Below are positions 43,851 through 52,082 of a stretch of 54,095 bases of DNA, piece after piece. The position numbers and the translations under genes are program-made. The number at the start of each line of letters is the position of its first letter. Position 1 is the first letter of the stretch. The DNA is from Streptomyces sp. NWU339 (GTDB taxonomy: Bacteria > Actinomycetota > Actinomycetes > Streptomycetales > Streptomycetaceae). The notes under the pieces are model-generated. The model saw only the letters and a program-made list of their open reading frames with translations. It made no database searches and was not told where the DNA came from. The stretch is taken from contig NZ_QFRK01000047.1 in the NCBI RefSeq assembly GCF_003143855.1, forward strand, positions 30 to 54,124, given 5' to 3'.

Positions 43851-45151
43851 CCCACGACGAGAGCGGGACCCACGGCACCGCACCGACCCCACCGGCCACG
43901 GCGACGAGCCCACTGACCCCACCGACCCCACCCCCCACCTTCCAGGCGATGTGGCGCGAACTGCTCCCCCTCGGCCGCCACCCCGGCACCGGTGGCTACC
44001 GGCGATACGCCTGGACCGGCGCCGACGCCGAGTGCCGGGCCTGGTTCGCCACCCAGGCCGAACTGCGGGGGCTGCGCCACGAAGTGGACCGGAACGGGAA
44101 CCAGTGGGCCTGGCTGGGCGACCCCGCCGACGGGGACGCCGTCGTCACCGGGTCCCACCTGGACTCCGTGCCGGACGGCGGCGCCTTCGACGGGCCCCTC
44201 GGAGTCGTCTCCGCCTTCGCCGCCCTCGATGAACTGCGCCGGAGAGGAACGTCGTTCAGCCGCCCCCTCGGCATCGTCAACTTCGGTGACGAGGAGGGCG
44301 CCCGCTTCGGGCTCGCCTGCGTCGGCTCGCGGCTCACCGCCGGCCTGCTCACCCGCGCGCAGGCGCACCGCCTCACCGACGGCGACGGGACCACCCTGCC
44401 CCGGGCGATGGAGGCCGCCGGACACGACCCCGACGCCATCGGCCCCGATCCCGAACGGCTCGCCCGCATCGGCGCCTTCGTCGAACTGCATGTCGAACAG
44501 GGCCGGGCCCTCGACCTGGTCGGCGACCGGGTCGGCATCGCCGGCGCCATCTGGCCGCACGGCCGCTGGCGGTTCGACTTCCGAGGGGAGGCCAACCACG
44601 CCGGCACCACCCGCCTCGCCGACCGCCGCGACCCCATGCTGCCGTACGCCGAGACCGTCCTGGCCGCCCGCCGCGAGGCCGAACTCGCCGGTGCCGTCGC
44701 CACCTTCGGCAAGATCGCCGTGGAACCGAACGGTGTCAACGCCATTCCCTCCCTGGTGCGCGGCTGGCTCGACTCCCGCGCGGTCGACCAGCCGAGCCTG
44801 GACGCCGTGGTCGACGCGGTGGAGAAGGCGGCCCGCGAGCACGCCGCCGCCCACGGCGTGGAGCTGGACGTGGTCCGCGAGTCCCGCACGCCCGTCGTCG
44901 AGTTCGACCACGCCCTGCGTGACGAACTCGCCCGCATCCTGGGCCGTGCCCGCGAGGCGTCCGTCCCCGTCCTCGGCACCGGGGCCGGACACGACGCCGG
45001 AATCCTCTCCGGAAGCATCCCGACCGCCATGATGTTCGTGCGCAACCCCACAGGCGTCTCGCACTCCCCGGCCGAGCACGCCGACGAGGACGACTGCGTG
45101 GCCGGGGTGCTCGCCCTCGCCGACGTACTGGAAGGACTGGCTCGCACGTGA
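43847..45151 (+). CDS. M20-family amidohydrolase (allantoate amidohydrolase/carbamoylase-like)
   Basis: The 434-residue metal-dependent hydrolase shows M20 motifs: TGSHLDSVPDGGAFDGPLGV (metal His/Asp), NFGDEEGARFGLACVGSR (catalytic Glu), ELHVEQGRAL, GEANHAGTTRLADRRDP and TGAGHDAGIL. It would normally be called allantoate amidohydrolase or N-carbamoyl amino acid amidase. It overlaps hutU and hutF by 4 bases on both sides, so its job is likely in histidine breakdown. N-formyl-L-glutamate, the product of HutF, is the obvious substrate candidate. The start is GTG 43847; the first 30 residues are Thr/Pro-rich. Confidence 0.93.
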
Positions 45152-46488
45152 CCACCCCACGGACGTACTGGCTGGAGCATGCCTGGCTCAACACCCATGT
45201 CGAGCCGGGCGTCGCCGTCGAGGTCGCGGACGGGCGCATCACCGCCGTCCGCCCGGGGACACCCGCCCCGCCGCACGGCGCCGAGGCACTGCGCGGCCTG
45301 ACGCTCCCCGGTCTGGCCAACGCCCACAGCCATGCCTTCCACCGCGCGCTGCGCGGCACCGTCCAGGTGGGCTCCGGAACTTTCTGGACCTGGCGCGAGG
45401 TCATGTACTCGGTCGCCGACCGGCTCACCCCCGAGAACTACCACCGGCTCGCCCGCGCCGTGTACGCCGAGATGGCCCTCGCCGGCATCACCGCCGTCGG
45501 CGAGTTCCACTACGTCCACCACGCGCCCGGCGGCACCCGCTACGCCGACCCCAACGCCATGGGCGAGGCCCTCATCGCGGCCGCCGCCGAGGCCGGTATC
45601 CGCATCACCCTCCTCGACGCCGCCTATCTGTCCGCCGGCTTCGGCGAGCCGCCGGGCACCCACCAACTCCGCTTCTCCGACGGCACCGCCGAGGCCTGGG
45701 CGGAACGCTGTTCGGTTCTCAAGGAACGGGATCACGCGCGGATCGGTGCCGCCATCCACTCCGTACGGGCCGTGCCCGCCCGTCAGCTGGCGACCGTGGC
45801 ACGCTGGGCCGAGGAGCGGCGGGCCCCGCTGCACGTGCACCTGTCGGAGCAGACCGCCGAGAACGAGGCCTGTCAGGAGGCGCACGGCCGCACCCCGGCC
45901 CGCCTCCTCGCCGACCACGGCGTGCTCGGACCGCGCACCACCGGCATCCACAACACGCACCTCACCGACCAGGACATCACGCTGATCGGCAGCAGCGGCA
46001 CCGGCACCTGCATGTGCCCCACCACCGAACGCGACCTCGGTGACGGCATCGGCCCCGCCGCCTCCCTCCAGCGCCGGGGCTCCCCGCTCTCCCTCGGCTC
46101 GGACAGCCACGCCGTCATCGACCTGCTGGAGGAGGCGCGCGCCCTGGAGCTCAACGAGCGCCTGCGCACCCGCACCCGCGGCCACTGGACGGCGAACGCC
46201 CTGCTGCGGGCGGCCACCGCCGACGGCCACGCCGCACTCGGCTGGGAGCGGGCGGGCACCATCGAGCCCGGAGCACTCGCCGACCTGACCACCCTCACGC
46301 TGGAATCGGTCAGAACCGCGGGGCCACCGCCCCGACTCGGCGCCGAGACGGCCGTATTCGCCGCGACGGCGGCCGACGTACGGCACACGATCGTGGCCGG
46401 CCGGCACGTCGTACGCGACGGGGCGCACACCCTCGTCCCCGATGTGCCGCACGCCCTCGCGCAGGCGATCGAGGCGCTGAGCGACTGA
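45148..46488 (+). CDS. hutF: Formimidoylglutamate deiminase HutF
   Basis: The 446-residue amidohydrolase-superfamily enzyme releases ammonia from N-formimidoyl-L-glutamate to give N-formyl-glutamate. The metal ligands are in LANAHSHAFHRALRG; FWTWREVMYSVADRLTPENY, GEFHYVHH, LHVHLSEQTAENEAC, NTHLTDQDI and LGSDSHAVIDLLEEARALE are characteristic of HutF. It starts at GTG 45148, overlapping the M20 gene. It is read together with hutI, which follows after an 89-base gap with a 15-bp repeat. Confidence 0.95.
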   Translation: MTTPRTYWLEHAWLNTHVEPGVAVEVADGRITAVRPGTPAPPHGAEALRGLTLPGLANAHSHAFHRALRGTVQVGSGTFWTWREVMYSVADRLTPENYHRLARAVYAEMALAGITAVGEFHYVHHAPGGTRYADPNAMGEALIAAAAEAGIRITLLDAAYLSAGFGEPPGTHQLRFSDGTAEAWAERCSVLKERDHARIGAAIHSVRAVPARQLATVARWAEERRAPLHVHLSEQTAENEACQEAHGRTPARLLADHGVLGPRTTGIHNTHLTDQDITLIGSSGTGTCMCPTTERDLGDGIGPAASLQRRGSPLSLGSDSHAVIDLLEEARALELNERLRTRTRGHWTANALLRAATADGHAALGWERAGTIEPGALADLTTLTLESVRTAGPPPRLGAETAVFAATAADVRHTIVAGRHVVRDGAHTLVPDVPHALAQAIEALSD

Positions 46489-46493
46489 ACAAC

Positions 46494-46533
46494 GAGCGCC
46501 TGGACATCGAGCGCCCGGACATCGAGCGCCGGA
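46494..46533. repeat. 15-bp tandem repeat between hutF and hutI
   Basis: GAGCGCCTGGACATC, GAGCGCCCGGACATC and a partial third unit start at 46494, 46509 and 46524, immediately after the hutF stop. Confidence 0.85.
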
Positions 46534-46577
46534 GGATGCCCCCCGGCCCCGCAACCGCCGCCACCCACGAGGACGCC

Positions 46578-47747
46578 ATGAGCAGCACCGCCATCGTCAA
46601 CATCGCCACGCTGGTCACCAACGACCCCTCCCTCGGCGACTCTCCCCTCGGTCCGGTCCGGGACGCGGCCGTCGTCATGGACGGCGACCGCATCGTGTGG
46701 ACCGGTGAAACAAGCAAAGCACCCGCCACTGACAATCGGGTCGACGCCGAGGGCCGGGCGGTGATCCCGGGCTTCGTCGACTCGCACTCCCACCTGGTCT
46801 TCGCGGGCGACCGCACCGACGAGTTCAACGCCCGGATGTCCGGCCGCCCCTACAGCGCGGGCGGTATCCGCACCACCGTCGCCGCCACCCGGGCCGCGAG
46901 CGACGCGGAACTGGAGGCGAACCTGACCCGCCTCCTCACCGAGGCGCTCCGCCAGGGCACCACCACCCTCGAGACCAAGTCGGGCTACGGCCTCACCGCC
47001 GAGGACGAGGCCCGCGCCCTGCGGCTGGCCGCCCGCCACACCGACGAGGTCACCTACCTCGGCGCCCACGTCGTCGCCCCCGAGTACGCCGACGACCCGG
47101 CCGGCTACGTAGCCCTGGTCACCGGCGCGATGCTGGACGCCTGCGCGCCGCACGCCCGCTGGATCGACGTCTTCTGCGAGAAGGGCGCCTTCGACGGCGA
47201 CCAGGCGCGCGCCGTCCTCACCGCGGGCAGGGCGAAGGGCCTGCACCCGCGCGTCCACGCCAACCAGCTCTCCCACGGTCCCGGCGTCCAACTCGCCGTC
47301 GAACTCGACGCGGCCAGCGCCGACCACTGCACCCACCTCACCGACCCGGACGTCGACGCCCTGGCCAACAGCCGCACGGTGGCGACCCTGCTGCCGGGCG
47401 CCGAGTTCTCCACCCGGGCCGAGTGGCCGGACGCCCGCCGGCTGCTCGACGCGGGCGTCACCGTCGCGCTGTCCACGGACTGCAACCCGGGGTCGTCCTT
47501 CACGTCCTCGGTGCCGTTCTGCGTCGCGCTCGCCGTGCGGGACATGGGGATGACGCCCGACGAGGCCCTCTGGTCGGCCACCGCGGGCGGCGCCGCGGCC
47601 CTGCGGCGCACCGACATCGGCCGCCTCACCCCCGGCGCCCGCGCCGACCTCGTCCTCCTCGACGCCCCGAGCCATGTCCACCTGGCCTACCGCCCCGGCG
47701 TCCCGCTGGTCGGCGGAGTGTGGCGGCGCGGCGTCCGCGTGCTCTGA
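46578..47747 (+). CDS. hutI: Imidazolonepropionase HutI
   Basis: The 389-residue enzyme opens the imidazolone ring to give N-formimidoyl-glutamate. The metal-binding motif is VDSHSHLVFAGDRTDEF. SAGGIRTTVAATRAAS, TTLETKSGYGL, HANQLSHGPG, DHCTHL and LSTDCNPGSSF follow in the normal order. ATG 46578 is preferred; an in-frame ATG at 46536 lies inside the leader. It converges with the next gene with only 12 bases between stops and no clear terminator. Confidence 0.96.
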   Translation: MSSTAIVNIATLVTNDPSLGDSPLGPVRDAAVVMDGDRIVWTGETSKAPATDNRVDAEGRAVIPGFVDSHSHLVFAGDRTDEFNARMSGRPYSAGGIRTTVAATRAASDAELEANLTRLLTEALRQGTTTLETKSGYGLTAEDEARALRLAARHTDEVTYLGAHVVAPEYADDPAGYVALVTGAMLDACAPHARWIDVFCEKGAFDGDQARAVLTAGRAKGLHPRVHANQLSHGPGVQLAVELDAASADHCTHLTDPDVDALANSRTVATLLPGAEFSTRAEWPDARRLLDAGVTVALSTDCNPGSSFTSSVPFCVALAVRDMGMTPDEALWSATAGGAAALRRTDIGRLTPGARADLVLLDAPSHVHLAYRPGVPLVGGVWRRGVRVL

Positions 47748-47759
47748 CCGGCGGACTGC

Positions 47760-49331
47760 TCAGGCCCCGGCCCGCCACCGCTGATCCGCCCGCCCCGCCT
47801 CCCCGGCCAGGGACACCGAGTCGCCTCCGGTCGGCGTCACCGCGTGGTCCGGCGCGATGGCCGGGCGGATCACCCCACGGGCGTCGACGGCGAAGCGCAG
47901 GTTCTGTCCGTTGCGCCCGTCCACCGAGTCGCACTCCCAGATGCCGACCCCCCGGTCCACCGCGCCACGGCTGTCCAGGCAGTAGTCGGAGTCGGCGTAG
48001 GACTGCAGCACACCGCGCTCCGCGTCGACCCGCCACCGCTGGGAGCGGGAGGAGTCACAGGGCGCCGTGACCACGTCCGTGCGGTTCTCCAGGTCACCGT
48101 CGATGTCCAGGCACAGGCCCGACGCCAGGTTCACCACCTGCGCGTACGCGCTGCCCGGCGGCGGGTACGTGGGTGTGGCGGACGGTGTGGGGGGCGGTGT
48201 CGGGGACGGCGTGGGGTGTGGGGTGTCCGGCGGGCTGGGCTTCCCGGTCGTCTTCGTGGGGGACGGTGCGGGGGAGTGCGTCGCGGACGCGGTGGGGGGA
48301 GGCGAGGGGGTGGCGGTCACGGTCACCGGCGGTGGGATCGCCAGGGTGGGGCCCGGTTGTGAGGCGTGCTCGACCGGCGTGCCGGCCGGTGACAACAGCA
48401 GGAGCAGCAGCGGGACCACGGCCACGCCGAGTGCCGTCGAGGCCAGCACCAGACGCCGGGACAGCGGCCACGTCCCGACCGGGGCACCGGGGCCGGCGGA
48501 CGGCTCGGCGGGCCCCGGCAGGGGGGCGGCGTACGACGTGCCCGCCCACGGCAGCAGCCCCTCGGCCAGGGTGCTGCGCGGTGCCTCCCGCAGGGCGCGC
48601 TGTTCCTCGTGGGCCGCGGCGCAGTGCCCGCAGCGGGCCATGTGGGTGTTCAGGTCGGTGCTGGCGCGGGGGCCGTCGGACCGTACCGACTCCTCGATGA
48701 GCCGGCGGAAGTCGACGCACCGGGGATCGTCCGAGGCGGCCAGCCGGGACCGCAGGCAGGCCCGGCCCAGCGACTCCAGCGCGGGCCGGGTGCCGTAGGC
48801 CACGTCCTGAGGGGTGAGGCCGAGGAGCGTCGCCGTACGGTGCGCGGGTTCCTGTTCCACGATGCCGTACCAGATGAGGCCCTGCGCCCGGTACGGCAGC
48901 GTCCGGAAGGCGGCGAGCATGGACGGGACCGGGCCGTCGGGACCGGACGAACTCAGTACGAGGTGCAGTCCGGCGTCGAGCCCGCCGGCCCGTCCGTCGG
49001 CGGCCCAGGTCGCTGCCACCCGGGCGGTCAGCAGCAGGAGCCGGTGGCGCAGGGGGCCGCCGGGATCGGTACCGCGAGCGGTCTCGCGGGCGGCGTCCGT
49101 GAAGGCCTGCGCGGCGAGTTGACGCGCGCCGGAGTCGCCCGTGGTGCACTGGCGGGCGTAGGCGAGCACGGACGGGCCGTGCCGGGCGCGGAGTTCCTGA
49201 AGCGCCGAGTACGCGGCCGAGGTGTCGGCGCGCAGCGATTCGGTCAGCCGGATGTCGGACGCGCCCGCGTGCGCACCCGGGTGTCCGTCGCCGAGCCCGT
49301 CACCGTTGACGGCCTCCTCGCCCCGATCCAT
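47760..49331 (-). CDS. Membrane protein: sigma-like N-terminus, zinc-finger, one TM helix, ricin-B lectin domain
   Basis: The 523-residue modular protein starts with a helical region like the sigma factor 2/4 folds (SLRADTSAAYSALQELRARHGPSVLAYARQ...AFRTLPYRAQGLIWYGIVEQEP, residues 28-180). A zinc-finger anti-sigma-like motif follows (HMARCGHCAAAHEEQ). One membrane helix (LSRRLVLASTALGVAVVPLLLLLL) leads to a Pro/Thr/Ser-rich linker of about 75 residues and a C-terminal ricin-B/CBM13 trefoil (NLASGLCLDIDGD, CDSSRSQRWRVD, SDYCLDSRG, NLRFAVD). So an inside transcription-type module is tied to an outside sugar-binding domain. ATG 49331 has AGGAGG 6 bases upstream. It is next to sigI, in the same direction. 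Confidence 0.88.
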   Translation of the reverse strand: MDRGEEAVNGDGLGDGHPGAHAGASDIRLTESLRADTSAAYSALQELRARHGPSVLAYARQCTTGDSGARQLAAQAFTDAARETARGTDPGGPLRHRLLLLTARVAATWAADGRAGGLDAGLHLVLSSSGPDGPVPSMLAAFRTLPYRAQGLIWYGIVEQEPAHRTATLLGLTPQDVAYGTRPALESLGRACLRSRLAASDDPRCVDFRRLIEESVRSDGPRASTDLNTHMARCGHCAAAHEEQRALREAPRSTLAEGLLPWAGTSYAAPLPGPAEPSAGPGAPVGTWPLSRRLVLASTALGVAVVPLLLLLLSPAGTPVEHASQPGPTLAIPPPVTVTATPSPPPTASATHSPAPSPTKTTGKPSPPDTPHPTPSPTPPPTPSATPTYPPPGSAYAQVVNLASGLCLDIDGDLENRTDVVTAPCDSSRSQRWRVDAERGVLQSYADSDYCLDSRGAVDRGVGIWECDSVDGRNGQNLRFAVDARGVIRPAIAPDHAVTPTGGDSVSLAGEAGRADQRWRAGA

Positions 49332-49449
49332 GCACCGCCTCCTAGCCCTGGCCGTCGGACCCGTCGTCCTGACATACCAGCCGGTCTGGGCGTGCCCATA
49401 GTGGAGGAAGAAGGCCCGCGGGGAAAGGGGTGACCGCAGGTAACGCGTC

Positions 49450-49516
49450 GCGCCCCGCGCCCTGTCGGCGCCGGACGCCCCTCGCGGGCACCGGGCGCCG
49501 ACAGGGCGCGGGGCGC
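49450..49516 (-). terminator. Very long terminator hairpin after sigI
   Basis: A perfect 23-bp stem (49450-49472 with 49494-49516) has a 21-base loop. It stands between the sigI stop and the lectin-protein gene and should separate the two transcripts. Confidence 0.88.
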
Positions 49517-49537
49517 GGCCCCGTCGGCCCTCGACCG

Positions 49538-50455
49538 TCATTCCTCCACGGTCAGCCCCTTGCGCAGCCGCACCAGCGTGCGCGACAGCAGCCGGGAGAC
49601 GTGCATCTGGGAGATGCCCAGCTCCTCGCCGATCTCCGACTGGGTCATTCCGGCGACGAAGCGCAGCGAGAGGATCGTGCGGTCGCGCGGCGGCAGTTCG
49701 GCGATCAGCGGCTTCAACGACTCGACGTACTCGATGCCTTCGAGTCCGTGGTCCTCGTAACCGATCCGGTCCGCCAACGCGCCCTCGACGTCGTTCTCCT
49801 CCGGCTGCGCGTCCAGCGAGGAGGCGGTGTAGGCGTTCGACGCCGCCATGCCCTCGACGACCTCGTCCTTGGAGATGCCCAGGCGCTCGGCCAGTTCGGC
49901 CACGGTCGGGGACCGGTCGAGCTGCTGGGCCAACTCGTCGCCGGCCTTGGCCAGGTCGAGCCGGAGTTCCTGCAGCCGGCGCGGTACGCGCACGGACCAC
50001 GAGGTGTCACGGAAGAAGCGCTTGATCTCGCCGATGATGGTCGGCATCGCGAAGGTGGGGAACTCCACACCGCGCGAAAGCTCGAAGCGGTCGATCGCCT
50101 TGATCAGACCGATGGTGCCGACCTGGACGATGTCCTCCATCGGCTCGCTGCGCGAGCGGAACCGGGAGGCGGCGAACTTGACCAGGGCCAGGTTCAGTTC
50201 GACGAGCGTGTTGCGTACGTACGAATATTCGTGGGTACCTTCCTCCAGCGCTTCCAGCCGCTCGAAGAGGCTCTTGGACAACGCCCGCGCGTCGACCGGG
50301 TCCACCTCGTCATAAGGGGGGATCTCCGGGAGGCCGGCGAGGAGGCCGTCGTCCGGGACGACACCCATGTCGTCCTGCTCGATGGGAGCCAGATGTTCCG
50401 GAGGGAGTGTCGACGTCGCTTTCTGGGTACGCGATTCGTCGAGCCGGGGTGACAT
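49538..50455 (-). CDS. sigI: SigB/SigF-type stress sigma factor
   Basis: The 305-residue alternative sigma factor has region 2 (VELNLALVKFAASRFRSRSE, EDIVQVGTIGLIKAIDRFEL, FPTFAMPTIIGEIKRFFRDT), region 3 and region 4 (LPPRDRTILSLRFVAGMTQSEIGEELGISQMHVSRLLSRTLVRLRKGL). It belongs to the sporulation/stress group regulated by anti-sigma kinases. The symbol is from the gene neighbourhood: a divergent anti-anti-sigma and anti-sigma pair, as remembered for sigI, arsI and prsI of S. coelicolor. ATG 50455 follows GGAGG by 5 bases; ATG 50467 is upstream of that site and less likely. Confidence 0.92.
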   Translation of the reverse strand: MSPRLDESRTQKATSTLPPEHLAPIEQDDMGVVPDDGLLAGLPEIPPYDEVDPVDARALSKSLFERLEALEEGTHEYSYVRNTLVELNLALVKFAASRFRSRSEPMEDIVQVGTIGLIKAIDRFELSRGVEFPTFAMPTIIGEIKRFFRDTSWSVRVPRRLQELRLDLAKAGDELAQQLDRSPTVAELAERLGISKDEVVEGMAASNAYTASSLDAQPEENDVEGALADRIGYEDHGLEGIEYVESLKPLIAELPPRDRTILSLRFVAGMTQSEIGEELGISQMHVSRLLSRTLVRLRKGLTVEE

Positions 50456-50706
50456 GATGTCCTCCATCGTTCTCGGCGTATGGCTGCCGATGCCGTTACG
50501 TGCACTGCGGTGTGCGGCGCCTCCAAAGCCGGCCGTGTCGGGTACGTGTCCTTACTAGCCCTACCCGTTTCCACGAGCTCATCGCAAGTGAGTTCTGTCG
50601 CCATATGTCCGTTTGCGGCCGATTGTTCGGCTGTCGAAGCGCGGCGGCAAGGCGTAATGTTCGACAGCGTCAGCAGCAGTCACGACCGATGGGAGAGAGA
50701 GTCGGC
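50456..50706. promoter_or_regulatory. Divergent promoter region of sigI and the anti-anti-sigma gene
   Basis: These 250 bases lie between divergent genes. GGGTAC at 50540-50545 is the -10 word of SigB-type promoters in Streptomyces and points to the plus-strand gene. A matching -35 (GNNT) is only loosely placed at about 50519, so autogenous control by the sigma factor is tentative. Confidence 0.4.
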
Positions 50707-51084
50707 ATGGACCGCGGGACGGTCGGCAGCGCACAGTCGGGCCGGCTTCTGGTCGAGGTGCGAGAAGAAGGCCCCAGTGCCGTCGTGACCCCGGCGGGTG
50801 AGTTGGATCACCACACCGCCGATCTGTTGCGTGAGCCACTGGAGGGCTGCCTCGCCAAGGGATTCAACCGGCTTGTCATCGACTGTTCCCGGCTGGAGTT
50901 CTGCGACTCCACCGGGCTCAACGTACTGCTCGGTGCCCGGCTGAAGGCGGACGCCGCAGGGGGCGGGGTGCACCTCGCGGGGATGCAGTCCGTGGTCGCA
51001 CGCGTGTTCGAGATCACCGGGGCGGAAGCGGTGTTCACCCTTCACGACAGCCTCGAGGCGGCCCTCGCCGACGATTCCGGATGA
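50707..51084 (+). CDS. arsI: STAS-domain anti-anti-sigma factor
   Basis: The 125-residue single STAS domain is like SpoIIAA/RsbV. The phosphorylatable serine is Ser68 in FCDSTGLNVLLGARL; other typical words are AVVTPAGELDHHTADLL and RLVIDCSRLEF. Unphosphorylated, it should bind the anti-sigma factor and free the sigma factor. The start ATG 50707 follows GAGAGAG by 5 bases; ATG 50689 is possible. The symbol is given by context and recall. Confidence 0.9.
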   Translation: MDRGTVGSAQSGRLLVEVREEGPSAVVTPAGELDHHTADLLREPLEGCLAKGFNRLVIDCSRLEFCDSTGLNVLLGARLKADAAGGGVHLAGMQSVVARVFEITGAEAVFTLHDSLEAALADDSG

Positions 51085-51392
51085 CCGCGCGGGCAGGCCG
51101 GCGCCACCCCGGGGCGGGTCCCGGGACCGGCGTTCTCCTTCCGGCGCGTTTTTCCTCTCGTCCCGCGACGTGTCCCTCCCCGCACCACTCTCCGTGTCAC
51201 CTCCCTGCCGTCGTGCCTTCCTCGTGCGAACGCGGAAGTGTTCCCCGGGGCGCCCGGGGCAGGAGACAAGCTGGATGTGTCCGCTGCCATGGCCGCGGGG
51301 CTACCGGGAACCGGGCGATCCCGCACTGTGTGACTGACTGAATACGGATTCTTTGAAATCATGAACTGGTGAATCGGTGAGGTGAAGCGCTG
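51085..51392 (+). other. Gap between anti-anti-sigma and anti-sigma genes
   Basis: These 308 bases hold no supported gene. Near the right end an AT-richer patch (GAATACGGATTCTTTGAAATC, about 51339-51359) may hold a separate promoter for the anti-sigma gene. No hairpin was noticed, so read-through is possible. Confidence 0.45.
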
Positions 51393-51956
51393 ATGAGCAC
51401 CACCCGGCCCTACCCGCCGGGCGACCGCGGTCCGGAGCCCAGCGGCGCTCCCGGGGGCGGCGCGCCGACGGCGAGCGCGTCCGGAGAGGTGGCCGTGTCG
51501 TCCGGGCCGACGGGGCCGTCGTCCGGGTCACCGGGTTCGCCGGGAGGGCGTCAGGTCCGTCGGCTGAGCTTCGACGACCAGAGCGGCGTCGTGCCCCTCG
51601 CCCGTGACTTCACCCGCCAGGCGCTGCACGCGTGGGGCTGGCTGCCCGCCGCCACCGCCGACCGGCGGGCCGCCGCCGAGGACGTCCTGCTCGTCGTGTC
51701 CGAACTGGTCACCAACGCCTGCCTGCACGCCGAGGGGCCCGACCAGTTGGGCATCGTCTACGACAACAAGATGATCCGGCTCGAGGTCACCGACCGGGGC
51801 ACCGGTCAGCCGGCCCCGCGCACCCCGCACCGGTCGGGCCGACCCGGTGGCCACGGCATGTTCATCGTCCAGCGGCTCTGCCTCGACTGGGGGGTCGTAC
51901 GCACCCCGGGCATCGCGGGCAAGACCGTGTGGGCGGAACTCGGGGCACCCGCCTGA
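51393..51956 (+). CDS. prsI: Anti-sigma factor with HATPase_c kinase domain (RsbW/SpoIIAB-like)
   Basis: The 187-residue protein has a disordered Pro/Gly/Ser-rich N-terminus of about 50 residues and a GHKL kinase domain. The N-box is VSELVTNACLHAEG, the G1 box VTDRGTGQPAP, and the G2 box GGHGMFIVQRL. These proteins bind the sigma factor and phosphorylate the partner STAS serine. The start ATG 51393 follows GAGGTGAAGC. The symbol is from context with sigI and the STAS gene; the sigma specificity is inferred. Confidence 0.88.
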   Translation: MSTTRPYPPGDRGPEPSGAPGGGAPTASASGEVAVSSGPTGPSSGSPGSPGGRQVRRLSFDDQSGVVPLARDFTRQALHAWGWLPAATADRRAAAEDVLLVVSELVTNACLHAEGPDQLGIVYDNKMIRLEVTDRGTGQPAPRTPHRSGRPGGHGMFIVQRLCLDWGVVRTPGIAGKTVWAELGAPA

Positions 51957-51999
51957 CCGGACGGCGGCGCCCCGCCGCCCTGTCTGCCGCGTGAACGCC

Positions 52000-52043
52000 C
52001 GGAGGGCCCGGCATCCACGTACCTGTGGATGCCGGGCCCTCCG
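52000..52043. terminator. Bidirectional terminator
   Basis: A 19-bp perfect stem (52000-52018 with 52025-52043) has a 6-base loop. It is shared by the convergent anti-sigma and peptide transporter genes. Confidence 0.9.
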
Positions 52044-52082
52044 TCGCGAGGCGGTGACCGGCGAGCCGGCCGGTCCAGCGGG

